From Chloroflexota bacterium (GTDB taxonomy: Bacteria > Chloroflexota > FW602-bin22 > JACPRP01): DNA of 51,404 nt. The notes under the pieces were generated by a model. That model did not search any database and was not told the DNA's origin. It saw nothing but the letters and a program-made list of their open reading frames with translations. Within the stretch, counting starts at the first letter, position 1. The number at the start of each line of letters is the position of its first letter. Shown piece by piece: positions 41,304 through 50,761 of this stretch. A program made the translations under genes and the position numbers. Location: contig JACQUC010000145.1 in assembly GCA_016210495.1 (NCBI GenBank), forward strand, positions 1 through 51,404. Reading direction: 5' to 3'.

Positions 41304-42248
41304 ATGGAATACCGCAAGCTTGGGACATCCGGCCTTCGTGTTTCGGAGGTTGGCCTTGGGGGCAATAACTTCGGGAAGTTCTGCGACGAGGCGCAGACGG
41401 CGGGGGTGATCCACCGCGCGCTCGATCTCGGCGTGAACCACCTGGATACTGCCGACATGTACGCCGGGACGGTCTCGGAGCGGTTCGTGGGCAAGGCCAT
41501 CGCGGCACGCCGCCAGGAAGTTGTGCTGGCAACCAAGGTCGGCTGTCCTCTCGGCCCGGGCCCCAACGATGGGGGCCTCTCCTACAGACGCGTCATCGCC
41601 TGCTGCGAGGCGAGCCTGCGACGCCTGGGCACCGACTACATCGACGTGTATTACCTGCACCGCCCGGACCCTCTGACGCCACCCGCCGAGACGCTGCGCG
41701 CCTTCGACGATCTGGTGCGCCAGGGCAAGGTACGCTATGTGGGCATCTCCAATTACCCCGCCTGGCAGGCCTGCGAGATCCTCTGGGTCTCGGAGCGGCA
41801 TGGCTTCCGGCCACCGATGGTCACCCAGAACGGGTACAGCCTGCTGGATCGAGCGGTCGAGTCCGAGCTGCTGCCATTCTGTCGGGCGCACGGCATGGGC
41901 CTTGTGCCCTTCTATCCATTGTCTGGCGGACTCCTGACCGGCAAGTATCGGGCGGGAGAGCCGGCCCCGGCGGGCACGCGGGGCTCGCACGACCACCCCA
42001 TCGTCAGACAGTCCTTCAACGAGCGCAACTTCGCGCTGGTGGCCGCGCTCGACGCCTTCGCGCGCGCCCAGGGTCATACGATCGCCGAGCTTGCCATAGC
42101 GTGGCTGCTCGCCCATCCGGAGGTGCCCTCGGTTATCGCCGGCGCGACCAAGCCGGAGCAGGTGGCGGCGAACGTCGCGGCGGCGAGTTGGCGGCTTACG
42201 CCGGAGGAAGTACGAGCCACCGAGGAGATTCTTGCGTCGAACCACTAG
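41304..42248 (+). CDS. Aldo/keto reductase
   Basis: 314 residues with AGGAGG 10 bases upstream. The family features are in order: GLGGNNFGKF, LDLGVNHLDTADMYAGTVSE (catalytic Asp and Tyr), VVLATKVG (Lys), YIDVYYLHRPDP (His), then ISNYPAWQACE, VPFYPLSGGLLTGKYR and VIAGATKPEQVAANV (NADPH site). It is a cytoplasmic NADPH-dependent reductase of the AKR superfamily, nearest to general ion-channel-beta/YajO-like groups. The physiological substrate is unknown. Confidence 0.9.
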   Translation: MEYRKLGTSGLRVSEVGLGGNNFGKFCDEAQTAGVIHRALDLGVNHLDTADMYAGTVSERFVGKAIAARRQEVVLATKVGCPLGPGPNDGGLSYRRVIACCEASLRRLGTDYIDVYYLHRPDPLTPPAETLRAFDDLVRQGKVRYVGISNYPAWQACEILWVSERHGFRPPMVTQNGYSLLDRAVESELLPFCRAHGMGLVPFYPLSGGLLTGKYRAGEPAPAGTRGSHDHPIVRQSFNERNFALVAALDAFARAQGHTIAELAIAWLLAHPEVPSVIAGATKPEQVAANVAAASWRLTPEEVRATEEILASNH

Positions 42249-42447
42249 CGCGTGCATCATCTGCGTCGCCTGGACGCCGTGCCCGCGACGCGGGCCCCGA
42301 CGCGAGGGCCCCGACGCGCCGCCCCCACCCGGTAGCCGTACCCTTCAGGGTGCGCGTGCCTGTTCGTGTGCCGAGACGCGGCAATCATCGTGGGCGTAGC
42401 CAATAGAAAGCTAATCTTCCCCCCATCCCCGGTACAGCAAGGGCCCG

Positions 42448-42476
42448 CGTCCGCCTGAGGCGGACGGCTACATCTG
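42448..42476. repeat. GTCCGCC palindrome (dispersed repeat)
   Basis: GTCCGCCT followed closely by AGGCGGAC (around 42448-42466) and CGGCTACA forms a near-perfect palindrome. The 42249-42492 interval also has GTAGCCGTACCCTTCAGGGT (42331-42350), another stem-loop of the same style. Both look like intergenic repeats; no gene is visible in this gap. Confidence 0.5.
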
Positions 42477-42492
42477 GCCCCGCCAAACCGGC

Positions 42493-42521
42493 TTGCCGCT
42501 ACCCCCACTGCATAGTATAAT
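42493..42521 (+). promoter_or_regulatory. Promoter of the cytochrome oxidase operon
   Basis: TTGCCG (42493-42498) and a perfect TATAAT (42516-42521) with a 17-base spacer, 32 bases upstream of the subunit II start. Confidence 0.75.
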
Positions 42522-42553
42522 TTACTCAGGCAGCATGCGCTGAGGAGATAATA

Positions 42554-43588
42554 GTGCCTTCGCTTCGTAGGCTCCATTTACGCCGGTCGGCACCGCTTTT
42601 TTTCGCCCTATGGACGATTCTCCTCTCGCCGGCTCTGTCCGGTTGCTCCGGCTCGTACTACGTCCTGGCGCCCGCCTCGCCCGGTGCCAGCAAGATCGCC
42701 GCCTTTTTCTGGCTGTTGGTCGCCATCGCCGGGGCGGTTTTCCTCGCCGTCGAAGCGTTGTTGATCGTCGCCATCGTGCGCTTTCGGCACAGGCCGGGCG
42801 CCCCCGAGCCCGATCAAATCCACGGCAACCTTCGGCTCGAGACACTGTGGACACTGGTGCCCGTCTTCATATTGGCCGCCGTCTTCGTGGCGATGGCCTC
42901 GACTATGGCCGCCGTGACGGAGCGGCCTGCCGATGCCCTGCGCGTGAAAGTCATCGGCCACCAGTGGTGGTGGGAGATCCAGTACCCGGACCTCGGCTTC
43001 ACCACGGCTACCGATATCCACGTACCGGTCGGTCGGCCCGTCGAGATCGAGGTTCTTGCCGTGGACGTCATTCATAGCTTCTGGTCACCCGATTTGGCCG
43101 GCAAGATCGACGCCGTGCCCGGCCATACGAACCTCATCCAGTTCACGGCCGGCGTTCTCGGTGTCTATCGCGGCTGGTGCGCGGAGTTCTGCGGCGCACA
43201 GCACGCCAACATGGGCTTCCTCGTCGTCGTACAGTCGGAGGAGGATTTCGAGGAATGGGCAAAAAAAGTGCAAGAGCCGGCTAGGACGCCTAGAGAGGGG
43301 CCTGCCGTGCGAGGGGCGGAGGCGTTCTTCGGCAGGGGCTGCAACGGCTGCCACGCCATCGCCGGAACCGCGGCGCAGGGGAAGATCGGGCCAAACCTGA
43401 CCCACTTCGCCGGCCGACGCACCATCGGCGCCGTTGCGCTGGAAAACAACCCCGGAAACCTGGCCGCCTGGCTGGCGGACCCGCAGGCCATCAAGCCAGG
43501 AACCCAGATGCCCAACCTGCGCCTGAGCCCGGAGGTGGTCCAGGATTTGGTATCTTACCTGCTGGCAGAGCGCGAGAATCGCGACTAG
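42554..43588 (+). CDS. ctaC: Cytochrome c oxidase subunit II with fused cytochrome c domain (caa3 type)
   Basis: 344 residues from GTG at 42554 (GAGGAG six bases upstream). A lipoprotein-type signal with LSGC (Cys31), then two TM helices (about 47-75 and 98-118). The cupredoxin domain carries the CuA ligands: His in VIHSFWSPD, and CAEFCGAQHANMGF with two Cys, a His and a Met. A C-terminal cytochrome c domain has CNGCH and a Met in GTQMPNL. It accepts electrons from cytochrome c and passes them to subunit I. It is the first gene of the operon, eight bases before subunit I. Confidence 0.93.
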   Translation: MPSLRRLHLRRSAPLFFALWTILLSPALSGCSGSYYVLAPASPGASKIAAFFWLLVAIAGAVFLAVEALLIVAIVRFRHRPGAPEPDQIHGNLRLETLWTLVPVFILAAVFVAMASTMAAVTERPADALRVKVIGHQWWWEIQYPDLGFTTATDIHVPVGRPVEIEVLAVDVIHSFWSPDLAGKIDAVPGHTNLIQFTAGVLGVYRGWCAEFCGAQHANMGFLVVVQSEEDFEEWAKKVQEPARTPREGPAVRGAEAFFGRGCNGCHAIAGTAAQGKIGPNLTHFAGRRTIGAVALENNPGNLAAWLADPQAIKPGTQMPNLRLSPEVVQDLVSYLLAERENRD

Positions 43589-43596
43589 GAGTTGAG

Positions 43597-45282
43597 GTGT
43601 TCGTGAGCGCATATCATTCCGAGCAAAACCCGGGCGATGGGGGAAAACACGCGGGCCATCCTGACAGAAGCAGCGGTTCGCGCTCGCGCGTCTTCGAGTG
43701 GATCACCACGACCGATCATAAGCACATCGGCATTATGTATATGGTCACGTCGTTTGCCTTCTTTCTGGTGGGCATCGGCGAGGCGCTGCTTATGCGCACC
43801 CAGTTGGCCACGCCCGGGAACACCTTGCTGAGTCCGGAGGCGTATAACCAGGTGTTCACTATGCACGGCACGACGATGGTGTTTCTGTTCCTGATGCCAA
43901 TGCTGGCCGGGATCGGCAACTACCTGGTGCCGCTGATGATCGGTGCGCGCGACATGGCCTTTCCGCGCCTGAACGCCTTTGGCTATTGGCTCCTGCTTTT
44001 CGGCGGGCTGTTCATGAACTCCAGCTTCCTTATCGGCGCGGCGCCCAACGCCGGATGGTTCGGGTACGCTCCTCTAACGGCGTCGCAGTTTTCGCCGGGC
44101 CTCAACATCGAGTTCTGGGCACTGGGCCTGTTCCTGCTCGGGATTTCGTCCACCGCCGGCGCCATCAACTTCATCGTCACCACCTTCGGCCTGCGCGCCC
44201 CCGGCATGAGCTTCAACCTGATGCCGCTTTTCGTGTGGGCCACGCTGGTCACCAGTTTCATTATCGTCTTCGCCATGCCCAGCCTGACCACGGCCGCGGT
44301 GCTGCTGCTGATAGACCGTCGCCTGGGCACGACCTTCTATCTACCCGGAGGCGGTGGCGACCCCCTCCTCTGGCAACACCTGTTCTGGGCCTTTGGCCAC
44401 CCGGAGGTCTACATTCTGATTCTGCCGGCTATGGGCATCGTCTCCGAGGTATTGCCCGTCTTCTCGCGCAAGCCGATTTTCGGCTACCCCTTCATCGCCT
44501 GGTCCGGCGTGGCCATCGGCATCCTGGGCTTCACGGTTTGGGCCCACCACATGTACGCGGTGGGTATGCCGCTGGTTGCCCAGGGGTTCTTTGCTGCCAC
44601 CAGCATGATCGTCGCCGTGCCCACCGGCGTGAAGATATTCAACTGGCTCGCGACCCTGTGGGGCGGCAGGCTCGTCTTGAAGCCGCCGATGCTGTTCGCC
44701 CTGGGCTTCATAGGCCAGTTCGTGGCCGGCGGGCTCACCGGCGTAATGCTGGCCACAGTGCCCCTGGACTGGCAGGTGACCGACAGCTATTTCGTGGTGG
44801 CCCACTTCCATTACACGCTGGTCGGGGGGGCGCTCTTCGGGATGTTCGCCGGGCTCTATTACTGGTTTCCCAAGATCACGGGGCACATGCTTGGCGAGGG
44901 TCTGGGCAAGCTCCATTTCTGGCTGCTTTTGGTCGGCTTCAACACGACTTTCTTTCCGCTGCACCTACTGGGGCTGCTCGGGATGCCGCGCCGCATCTAC
45001 ACCTATCCTCCCGGTCTAGGCTGGGAAACCCTTAATCTGGTGTCGACCATCGGGGCCTTCGTCATCGCGCTCTCGGTCGTCGTCTTCCTGTGGAACTTCT
45101 TTGCCAGCATGCGGCGCCTGGAGCCGGCCGGCGACGACCCGTGGGATGCCTGGACGCTGGAGTGGGCCACCACCTCGCCGCCACCGGAGCACAATTTCGT
45201 CGGCACACCCATCGTGCGCAGTCGGCGTCCGCTGTGGGACCAAAAGCACCCCGAGGCCCCCGACTGGGCGCACCGACATTAG
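43597..45282 (+). CDS. ctaD: Cytochrome c oxidase subunit I
   Basis: 561 residues with 12 membrane helices. Haem and CuB ligands are visible: His in FTMHGTTMVFLF, the Glu/His stretch WAFGHPEVYILILPAMG with HH in VWAHHMYAVGM, and the haem pair in YFVVAHFHYTLVGG. It is the catalytic subunit of an aa3-type haem-copper oxidase that reduces oxygen and pumps protons. The start is GTG at 43597, with AGGAG just before it. No subunit III is fused; the subunit III gene lies about 3 kb downstream behind two unrelated genes. Confidence 0.95.
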   Translation: MFVSAYHSEQNPGDGGKHAGHPDRSSGSRSRVFEWITTTDHKHIGIMYMVTSFAFFLVGIGEALLMRTQLATPGNTLLSPEAYNQVFTMHGTTMVFLFLMPMLAGIGNYLVPLMIGARDMAFPRLNAFGYWLLLFGGLFMNSSFLIGAAPNAGWFGYAPLTASQFSPGLNIEFWALGLFLLGISSTAGAINFIVTTFGLRAPGMSFNLMPLFVWATLVTSFIIVFAMPSLTTAAVLLLIDRRLGTTFYLPGGGGDPLLWQHLFWAFGHPEVYILILPAMGIVSEVLPVFSRKPIFGYPFIAWSGVAIGILGFTVWAHHMYAVGMPLVAQGFFAATSMIVAVPTGVKIFNWLATLWGGRLVLKPPMLFALGFIGQFVAGGLTGVMLATVPLDWQVTDSYFVVAHFHYTLVGGALFGMFAGLYYWFPKITGHMLGEGLGKLHFWLLLVGFNTTFFPLHLLGLLGMPRRIYTYPPGLGWETLNLVSTIGAFVIALSVVVFLWNFFASMRRLEPAGDDPWDAWTLEWATTSPPPEHNFVGTPIVRSRRPLWDQKHPEAPDWAHRH

Positions 45283-45355
45283 TCCTTCGCGCGAAAAAGC
45301 CCCGCAATAGTAGGGTGCCACCCAGCCTGACGCCTGACAGCCTGACACTCAGCTC

Positions 45356-45384
45356 TTGACAAACGGCAAGAGGCATAGTAACTT
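45356..45384 (+). promoter_or_regulatory. Possible promoter of the EGWAVG-repeat gene
   Basis: TTGACA (45356-45361) and TAACTT (45379-45384) with a 17-base spacer, about 150 bases before the ATG at 45540. It separates this gene from the oxidase genes. The -10 box is weak. Confidence 0.4.
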
Positions 45385-45539
45385 GACCCTGTCCATGAAC
45401 ACGGGTCAGGACGCTATCGGTTATTCGCCATAATACGCCTGGTCGATTCCGCTTGCGCCGAACACCATTGCGTAAGTAGTGCGCTGTGAACCCTCAGCCG
45501 GATAGCTGGAGGCCAGTATACCTGTCGAAAGAGAGGCCG

Positions 45540-46601
45540 ATGGTGAAGAGCAGATTGATGGTGGTTTTGCCATTGATTCTCATCATTCTTGGCAGCTTCG
45601 TTCTGTCTCCTATGGGCGGCTTAGCGTCACCCTCGTCCCAGCCAAAGGATGCCCCTCAATCCATCCTCCCTCAAACCTGCAGAACAAGTGGCGATACCGG
45701 CTGCCTGCTTAGGTCCATCTTTATGGTTTCACCCTGCGAAGGCTGGGCCGTAGGTGGTCTTGGGACCATCAGGCATTACACCAATGGGGCCTGGGTCTCA
45801 AGCGCGAGCCCCGCCCTGGACCTCACGTCCGTATTTATGGTTTCAGCTAGCGAGGGTTGGGCTGTGGGCCTTGGCCCCCAGATGCTACACTACACGGGCG
45901 GTGCCTGGGCGCCAGTGAATAGCCCGGCCACCAATTGGCTCAATTCCGTGTACATGATCTCAGCCAGCGAGGGCTGGGCTGTGGGGATTCGGGATATCCT
46001 GCACTACACCGACGGCTGGTGGACACGCGTCCCCAACCCGACGCCCTCGTCCCTTTTCTCAGTATTTATGCTCTCGCCCAGCGAAGGCTGGGTTGTGGGG
46101 AATGGAGGTGTGATCCTACACTACACGGGCGGTGCCTGGGTGCTCGTCGATAGCCCGATCACTCAAAGGCTGTCTTCAGTATTTATGCTCTCGCCCAGCG
46201 AAGGCTGGGTTGTGGGGAATGGAGGTGTGATCCTACACTACACGGGCGGTGCTTGGGTGCTCGTCGATAGCCCGACCACTTATGACTTGACGTCCGTGTA
46301 CATGGTCTCAGCCAGCCAAGGTTGGGCTGTGGGAGGCCGCGGTACGATTCTACGCTATGACGGCAATTCCTGGACGGCAATTGCCAGTCCGACGACCGAC
46401 TACCTTTTCTCTTTGTTTATGCTCTCACCCAACGAGGGCTGGGCCGTGGGGCATTTCGGCTTGATTTTGCGCTACGACGGTAACTCCTGGGCAGTAGTGG
46501 CGAGCGGCATACCGGTGGCGACGCCGACGGTAGCACCGACGCCCAGCGGTGCCTACCGGGCATTCCTGCCTCTTGCGTTCCGTACGCAAGTGTGTAACTG
46601 A
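45540..46601 (+). CDS. Secreted EGWAVG-repeat (beta-propeller-like) protein
   Basis: 353 residues from an ATG at 45540. The signal peptide is VKSRLMVVLPLILIILGSFV, with cleavage around residue 30. Seven repeats of about 39 residues follow, each with S-V-F/Y-M-x-S-x-S-E-G-W-A/V-V-G, then ILHYTGGAW or ILRYDGNSW. This pattern resembles BNR/Asp-box or photosystem-assembly-like propellers, and seven blades would close a propeller. The C-terminus, after a Thr/Pro linker, is YRAFLPLAFRTQVCN, a tail often seen on exported Chloroflexota proteins. Repeats four and five are almost identical in DNA. Function is unknown; it probably binds ligands or proteins at the cell surface. Confidence 0.75.
   Translation: MVKSRLMVVLPLILIILGSFVLSPMGGLASPSSQPKDAPQSILPQTCRTSGDTGCLLRSIFMVSPCEGWAVGGLGTIRHYTNGAWVSSASPALDLTSVFMVSASEGWAVGLGPQMLHYTGGAWAPVNSPATNWLNSVYMISASEGWAVGIRDILHYTDGWWTRVPNPTPSSLFSVFMLSPSEGWVVGNGGVILHYTGGAWVLVDSPITQRLSSVFMLSPSEGWVVGNGGVILHYTGGAWVLVDSPTTYDLTSVYMVSASQGWAVGGRGTILRYDGNSWTAIASPTTDYLFSLFMLSPNEGWAVGHFGLILRYDGNSWAVVASGIPVATPTVAPTPSGAYRAFLPLAFRTQVCN
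46061..46294 (+). repeat. Two tandem, nearly identical 117-base units inside the repeat gene
   Basis: The unit starting AGTATTTATGCTCTCGCC at 46061 recurs at 46178, with only a few differences over the first hundred bases (period 117 = 39 codons). The other blades have diverged much more, so this pair results from a recent duplication or conversion. Confidence 0.8.
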
Positions 46602-46653
46602 GAAGTGGTTGTACCATACCAGGCGACTGTAAGCACCAAAAGGAGGTGGCAAA

Positions 46654-47988
46654 GTGCGTCAAATAGCCAGGTTCGGCTGCGCTGGTGGAACCATGGGGAA
46701 CATGAGCACCATCCTGAGTCCCGTAAGAATCGCCAGCGACCCCGCGCTTTCGGTGTCGTTTCCGAGCGGCCAGGTTCCCCCTTACCCCTGCTACGGATAC
46801 CATTCGCCAGCCTCGCCCGACGCGTCCAACTACAATATGTTCTGGTACTGCGCCAGGGACAACTACAATCCTACTTCTAAGGTATATAGCAACTACGCCT
46901 ACCTGCGCAGCGTGCTTCAGAGCGGGGGCGCCGCTGTCAACGCCATCGTCTTGCTCGGAAACGAGCCCGACCAGGTAAACAGCGGATCTAACCCCCAGGA
47001 TGGTCTCACGCCCCAGCAGTGCGCCGAGTGGTATTACGGCATCGTGAAGTCGGCCGGAATTCTCGACCCGGCCACGTACACCTACCAGAAGGCGTTGCCT
47101 GCCATCGCGGTCGGAGCGCCGACCGTTCAGTGGGACTCTGTTTACTGGCCCTCTTACTCGCTACCCGAAAATCCATACAGTCATCCCTCGATGCAGGGGT
47201 ACATGTGGGACTTCTTCATGTACTACAAGAAAGACTACGGCGCGTATCCACCCTACGAGTATGCGGCCTACCACCTGTACCCTACCAGCAATAATCCGAA
47301 CGACCCTTTGGCCGATGCTCAATCGTTTAAGAATTGGTTGGACCTTTGGCCGACGTTTTGGAACAATATCGGGTTGGCCATACCCCCAGCCATCGTGACC
47401 GAATGCGGTCCTAACTACGGCTACAGCGACCAGTCTGACTGGTATATGCGCGCATTTACAGCCGCGATGGTGCAGATTCTGGAAGGACCGTCCGGAATGG
47501 CGGCAAACATTAAGGCCTGGTGTGCCTTCATCTCTTACGACTCACAGTGGAAGAGCTTATTCACTGATGGCACATACGCGAATCTGACTGCCTATGGGCA
47601 ACAATATCAACACGAAGGAGGATTGGACGTGCAACTCTTAGCTTCAAGCTGGTGGGCGCCAAACGGGTCATGGTCAAATATCACGTTGAGTTCTGGAGAC
47701 AATGTCATCAACATCAACAACGCCGTCCCAGAGGGGGCAACGATGGCGCTGGTTGGCCTCACTGTGAAATCAGCTTATGCAGGCGACCCGGTTGGGTTCT
47801 CCAGCGACCCTACTTACGACGACGCTTATGACATGACATTCATCGCTCGCGTCCAGGTTGCCAACCAAGATAGCGATAACGCAGGAATCGCTCCCGTCGT
47901 AATAGTTAACGGCAATCGTTCCTTGGTGCTACATAACTATGCCGGCCATGATGTGACAGCAAATCTCGTAGTGTACAGGTACGCGTAA
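46654..47988 (+). CDS. Glycosidase-like (TIM-barrel) protein
   Basis: 444 residues from GTG at 46654 with AGGAGG six bases upstream. No clear signal peptide. The first 330 residues look like a clan GH-A barrel: IVLLGNEPDQVN (Asn-Glu-Pro acid/base motif), YEYAAYHLYPTSN and PPAIVTECGPNYGYSD (candidate nucleophile Glu). The last 110 residues are beta-rich (NITLSSGDNVININNAVPEG...) and may bind a surface or sugar. It lies 52 bases after the EGWAVG-repeat gene and is probably co-expressed. The family assignment is tentative. Confidence 0.6.
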   Translation: MRQIARFGCAGGTMGNMSTILSPVRIASDPALSVSFPSGQVPPYPCYGYHSPASPDASNYNMFWYCARDNYNPTSKVYSNYAYLRSVLQSGGAAVNAIVLLGNEPDQVNSGSNPQDGLTPQQCAEWYYGIVKSAGILDPATYTYQKALPAIAVGAPTVQWDSVYWPSYSLPENPYSHPSMQGYMWDFFMYYKKDYGAYPPYEYAAYHLYPTSNNPNDPLADAQSFKNWLDLWPTFWNNIGLAIPPAIVTECGPNYGYSDQSDWYMRAFTAAMVQILEGPSGMAANIKAWCAFISYDSQWKSLFTDGTYANLTAYGQQYQHEGGLDVQLLASSWWAPNGSWSNITLSSGDNVININNAVPEGATMALVGLTVKSAYAGDPVGFSSDPTYDDAYDMTFIARVQVANQDSDNAGIAPVVIVNGNRSLVLHNYAGHDVTANLVVYRYA

Positions 47989-48029
47989 CCTGGCCTTGAC
48001 AATAACAGCCTCCGATGCGCCGGTCGCGC

Positions 48030-48058
48030 TGGACGACCCCACACTGTGGTGGTATAGT
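48030..48058 (+). promoter_or_regulatory. Candidate promoter upstream of oxidase subunit III
   Basis: TGGACG (48030-48035) and TATAGT (48053-48058) with a 17-base spacer. It lies about 310 bases before the subunit III gene, whose leader (48060-48370) contains no recognisable gene. This would allow subunit III to be expressed separately from subunits I and II. Confidence 0.45.
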
Positions 48059-48370
48059 ATACTTACGACGTGCCAACCGGTCGCGTCAACAAATGTCGTT
48101 GTCCAGCGAGTATGCCAGGTTAGGAGCTAAGTGATCTTGTCATCCTGGGCTGACAGCGCCAGGAATGCTCGCCCGTGGGCCTTTGGGCGCCGTGGGCATC
48201 GCGCATTGCCAGGTCCGGCAAGCGTGTTACTGGCCTGCTGTCAGCGTGTGCCACGCGACGAAAGCCGCGAAGCGACCCCACTGTTGTCGAGACGGATATC
48301 GCACACCGGCGGGATCGCGGAGCGCACACGGCCGCAATAGGAGTCATAATGTAGTATTAGGGGTCTAAAA

Positions 48371-49195
48371 TTGGCACGGCAACTGACGCATCGGACGACA
48401 AGACCGACCCACGCCGCACACGACAGTTACTGGCCGATAATACTGGCCGTGGCGCTGACGCTGACGGTCGTTGGGCTGACCACTCACCTCGCCATCTCGC
48501 TGGTTGGGGCGGCGCTCTCGATTGTGGTGATCGTCGCGTGGACCCTTGAGCGATTCCAGGGCCCTTCGCCAATTGGCGTGGCGCCGGTGGAAGCGATGCA
48601 CCTGCCCGCCCTGAGCCCGGGCGAGGCCGAGGTCGAAGTGCCCCTGCACGTCGGTAGGCATCCGGGATGGTGGGGGCTGTTCTGGTTCATCGCCTCCGAG
48701 GCCATCTTTTTTGGCAACTTGATCGCCGCCTATCTTTACCTCAGGTTCAGCGCGCAGGTGCCGCCGTCGTCTGCGCTCCCTCGGCTCGAGCTGCTTACGC
48801 CAAGCATCTTCACTATTATCCTGCTGCTCAGCGGCGTTCCCGCCTACTACGCCGACAGGGCCATCAAGCGGGACGACCGCCGGGGCCTGCAGCTCGGCCT
48901 GGTTCTCGCCGCGCTGCTGGGCGGGATCTTCCTGGCCGGCCAGGGACGTGAGTACCTCTCTCTGGGCTTCACCCCCCAGACCAACATCTTTGCCGCCGGT
49001 TTTTTCACGCTGACGGGCTTTCACGGCCTGCACGTCGTCGTCGGCATTGGCCTGCTGCTCGCCGTTTTCCTCCTATCGCTCGGCGGCCGCTTCTCGTCCC
49101 GCCGTCACTTCGCCGTCGAAGTCGCGTCCACTTACTGGCACTTCGTCGACGTGGTGTGGATCTTTTTGTTTACGCTGCTGTATGTGATGCAATAA
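48371..49195 (+). CDS. ctaE: Cytochrome c oxidase subunit III with N-terminal subunit IV-like helices
   Basis: 274 residues from TTG at 48371 (AGGGG seven bases upstream). Residues about 20-60 contain two helices resembling the small subunit IV. The rest is subunit III: PGWWGLFWFIASEAIFFGNL, FTPQTNIFAAGFFTLTGFHG, LHVVVGIGLLL and ASTYWHFVDVVWIFLFTLLY. Subunit III stabilises the oxidase core. The fusion of a IV-like segment to III is seen in some caa3 oxidases. Genes for oxidase assembly factors are not present here. Confidence 0.87.
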   Translation: MARQLTHRTTRPTHAAHDSYWPIILAVALTLTVVGLTTHLAISLVGAALSIVVIVAWTLERFQGPSPIGVAPVEAMHLPALSPGEAEVEVPLHVGRHPGWWGLFWFIASEAIFFGNLIAAYLYLRFSAQVPPSSALPRLELLTPSIFTIILLLSGVPAYYADRAIKRDDRRGLQLGLVLAALLGGIFLAGQGREYLSLGFTPQTNIFAAGFFTLTGFHGLHVVVGIGLLLAVFLLSLGGRFSSRRHFAVEVASTYWHFVDVVWIFLFTLLYVMQ

Positions 49196-49222
49196 GACGA
49201 GGGGCTATATTGCAGGCTTGAC

Positions 49223-50677
49223 TCACTTAGTCGCTTTCATCAGGTCGAACTTAGCATGACGCTCGTTAGACAAGCTGGTTAGAAGCTCTCGGAACGCGCT
49301 CCTCCAAGAAGAACACGTCCTATATGTTAGAGCGGATGCTGCACCAGTATATTTGCGCGGGTCAGCGAGAACCTCCTTTTGGGATCGACTCAGGCGGTCG
49401 AAGTACGGCGCAACATCGCGGTCGTGCATGACGAGTTCTATAAGCGGTTGCCTGGTACCACGCGCCTGGTTAACCAGGCGCCGCGCAGCGTCGTATGCCT
49501 TGGAATAGCCGCTTAGTGCTAGCAAGATGTAGAGTGGCTCTGCGATTATGTAGTTCTCACTGCGCTTCAAGTTAGAAAGCATCGCTTCCCGGTCAACCTC
49601 CAGCTCACGCAGTGCGCCCGTCATCCTGGTGACTGAGTAATCGAACGCAGTGAAGAGCTCGGACACGAATCGACTAGACGCAGAATTTGTAAGGTCTCTC
49701 TGATGTTCGGAGATCTGATCCATATAGAGCGTCGTCATCCTTGGCATAAACTCTTTCCAGAGACTCTTCACGTTCTCGAACGATCTCGGGTTACGTTTAT
49801 GAGGCATGGTCGAAGAGCCGACCTGATCCTCCGCATAGCGCTCATAAACTTCTTCGATCTCGCTACGGGATAGTTGACGAACATCGTCGGCTATCTGAGC
49901 CAGGATCGAAAACGTCGACACGGTCGCGTGCACCAAATCCGTCACATATTCCGGCTGCACAATCTGGGAGCACATGCGATTCTGCGCAGGCTCAATACCG
50001 AGGAGTGCCAGCGCCTTCGTTTCAACAACTGTGGGATCGTCCGGAAATGCCAGGGACATCGAGCTGTAGCAGCCGACTGCCCCGGATAGCTTGCCTCTGA
50101 GGTTCTTCCTTGCTGCTTCCATCTGTTGAATCCGCTGGCCGAGCCGATCCAAATACAAGGCGAGAGCATGGCCAAAGGTGATGGGTTCTGCGTGCTTTCC
50201 GTGTGTTCGGCCAATCTGTACCGTGTCGGCCTCACGTTCTGCGGTGGAGGCGATGACTTCCCCAAGCTCGATCGCATCTGGCTCGATGACGTCTCGAAAG
50301 AGCTCTTTGAAGCGAAGGGCAGTAGCTGTGTCAGTTATGTCGCAAGAGGTGGTGAACAGATGGACGTAAGGCTTGGTCTCTTCGCCGACCCGCCTAGCAA
50401 TACAATTGACCAGGGCCCGAACGTTATGCCTGGTTCGCTTCTCCTCCTCATAGACCTCGTCTGCTCTAATATCCTTGACAGCACGGTCTACGTCCGAGGC
50501 GACTTCTAGCGGAGCAAGACCTAGCATCGCTAGTGAGCGTACTAACGCACATTCGACCCTTAGACAGTACTGTACCTGGGCTTCTTCTGATACGTAAGGC
50601 TGCAGACGCGCACGCAGTTGATTGTCGACTGCGTAGTAGCGGTAGTCCAATGGTGAGACCATATCGAATTCGTTCAT
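49223..50677 (-). CDS. purB: Adenylosuccinate lyase-type enzyme
   Basis: 484 residues. Fumarase/aspartase superfamily: the signature SSTMPHKRNPRSFENVKSLW (about 290-309), the His motif QIGRTHGKHAEPITFGHALA (about 153-172) and TTSCDITDTATALRFKE (about 108-124). It is predicted to cleave adenylosuccinate and SAICAR in purine synthesis. The N-terminus and the long C-terminal segment (YTGAASALTYRTCSSW...) differ from the best-known PurB proteins, so a related lyase is possible. It is AT-richer than its neighbours. A palindrome-containing promoter lies upstream. No other purine genes are near. Confidence 0.75.
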   Translation of the reverse strand: MNEFDMVSPLDYRYYAVDNQLRARLQPYVSEEAQVQYCLRVECALVRSLAMLGLAPLEVASDVDRAVKDIRADEVYEEEKRTRHNVRALVNCIARRVGEETKPYVHLFTTSCDITDTATALRFKELFRDVIEPDAIELGEVIASTAEREADTVQIGRTHGKHAEPITFGHALALYLDRLGQRIQQMEAARKNLRGKLSGAVGCYSSMSLAFPDDPTVVETKALALLGIEPAQNRMCSQIVQPEYVTDLVHATVSTFSILAQIADDVRQLSRSEIEEVYERYAEDQVGSSTMPHKRNPRSFENVKSLWKEFMPRMTTLYMDQISEHQRDLTNSASSRFVSELFTAFDYSVTRMTGALRELEVDREAMLSNLKRSENYIIAEPLYILLALSGYSKAYDAARRLVNQARGTRQPLIELVMHDRDVAPYFDRLSRSQKEVLADPRKYTGAASALTYRTCSSWRSAFRELLTSLSNERHAKFDLMKATK

Positions 50678-50761
50678 CGATCATCAACTCCTAGTAGATC
50701 CGGACTGATCGATCTCCGGCAACTACTAAACTTTACCCCATTTGACGATGGCAGACAAGGT

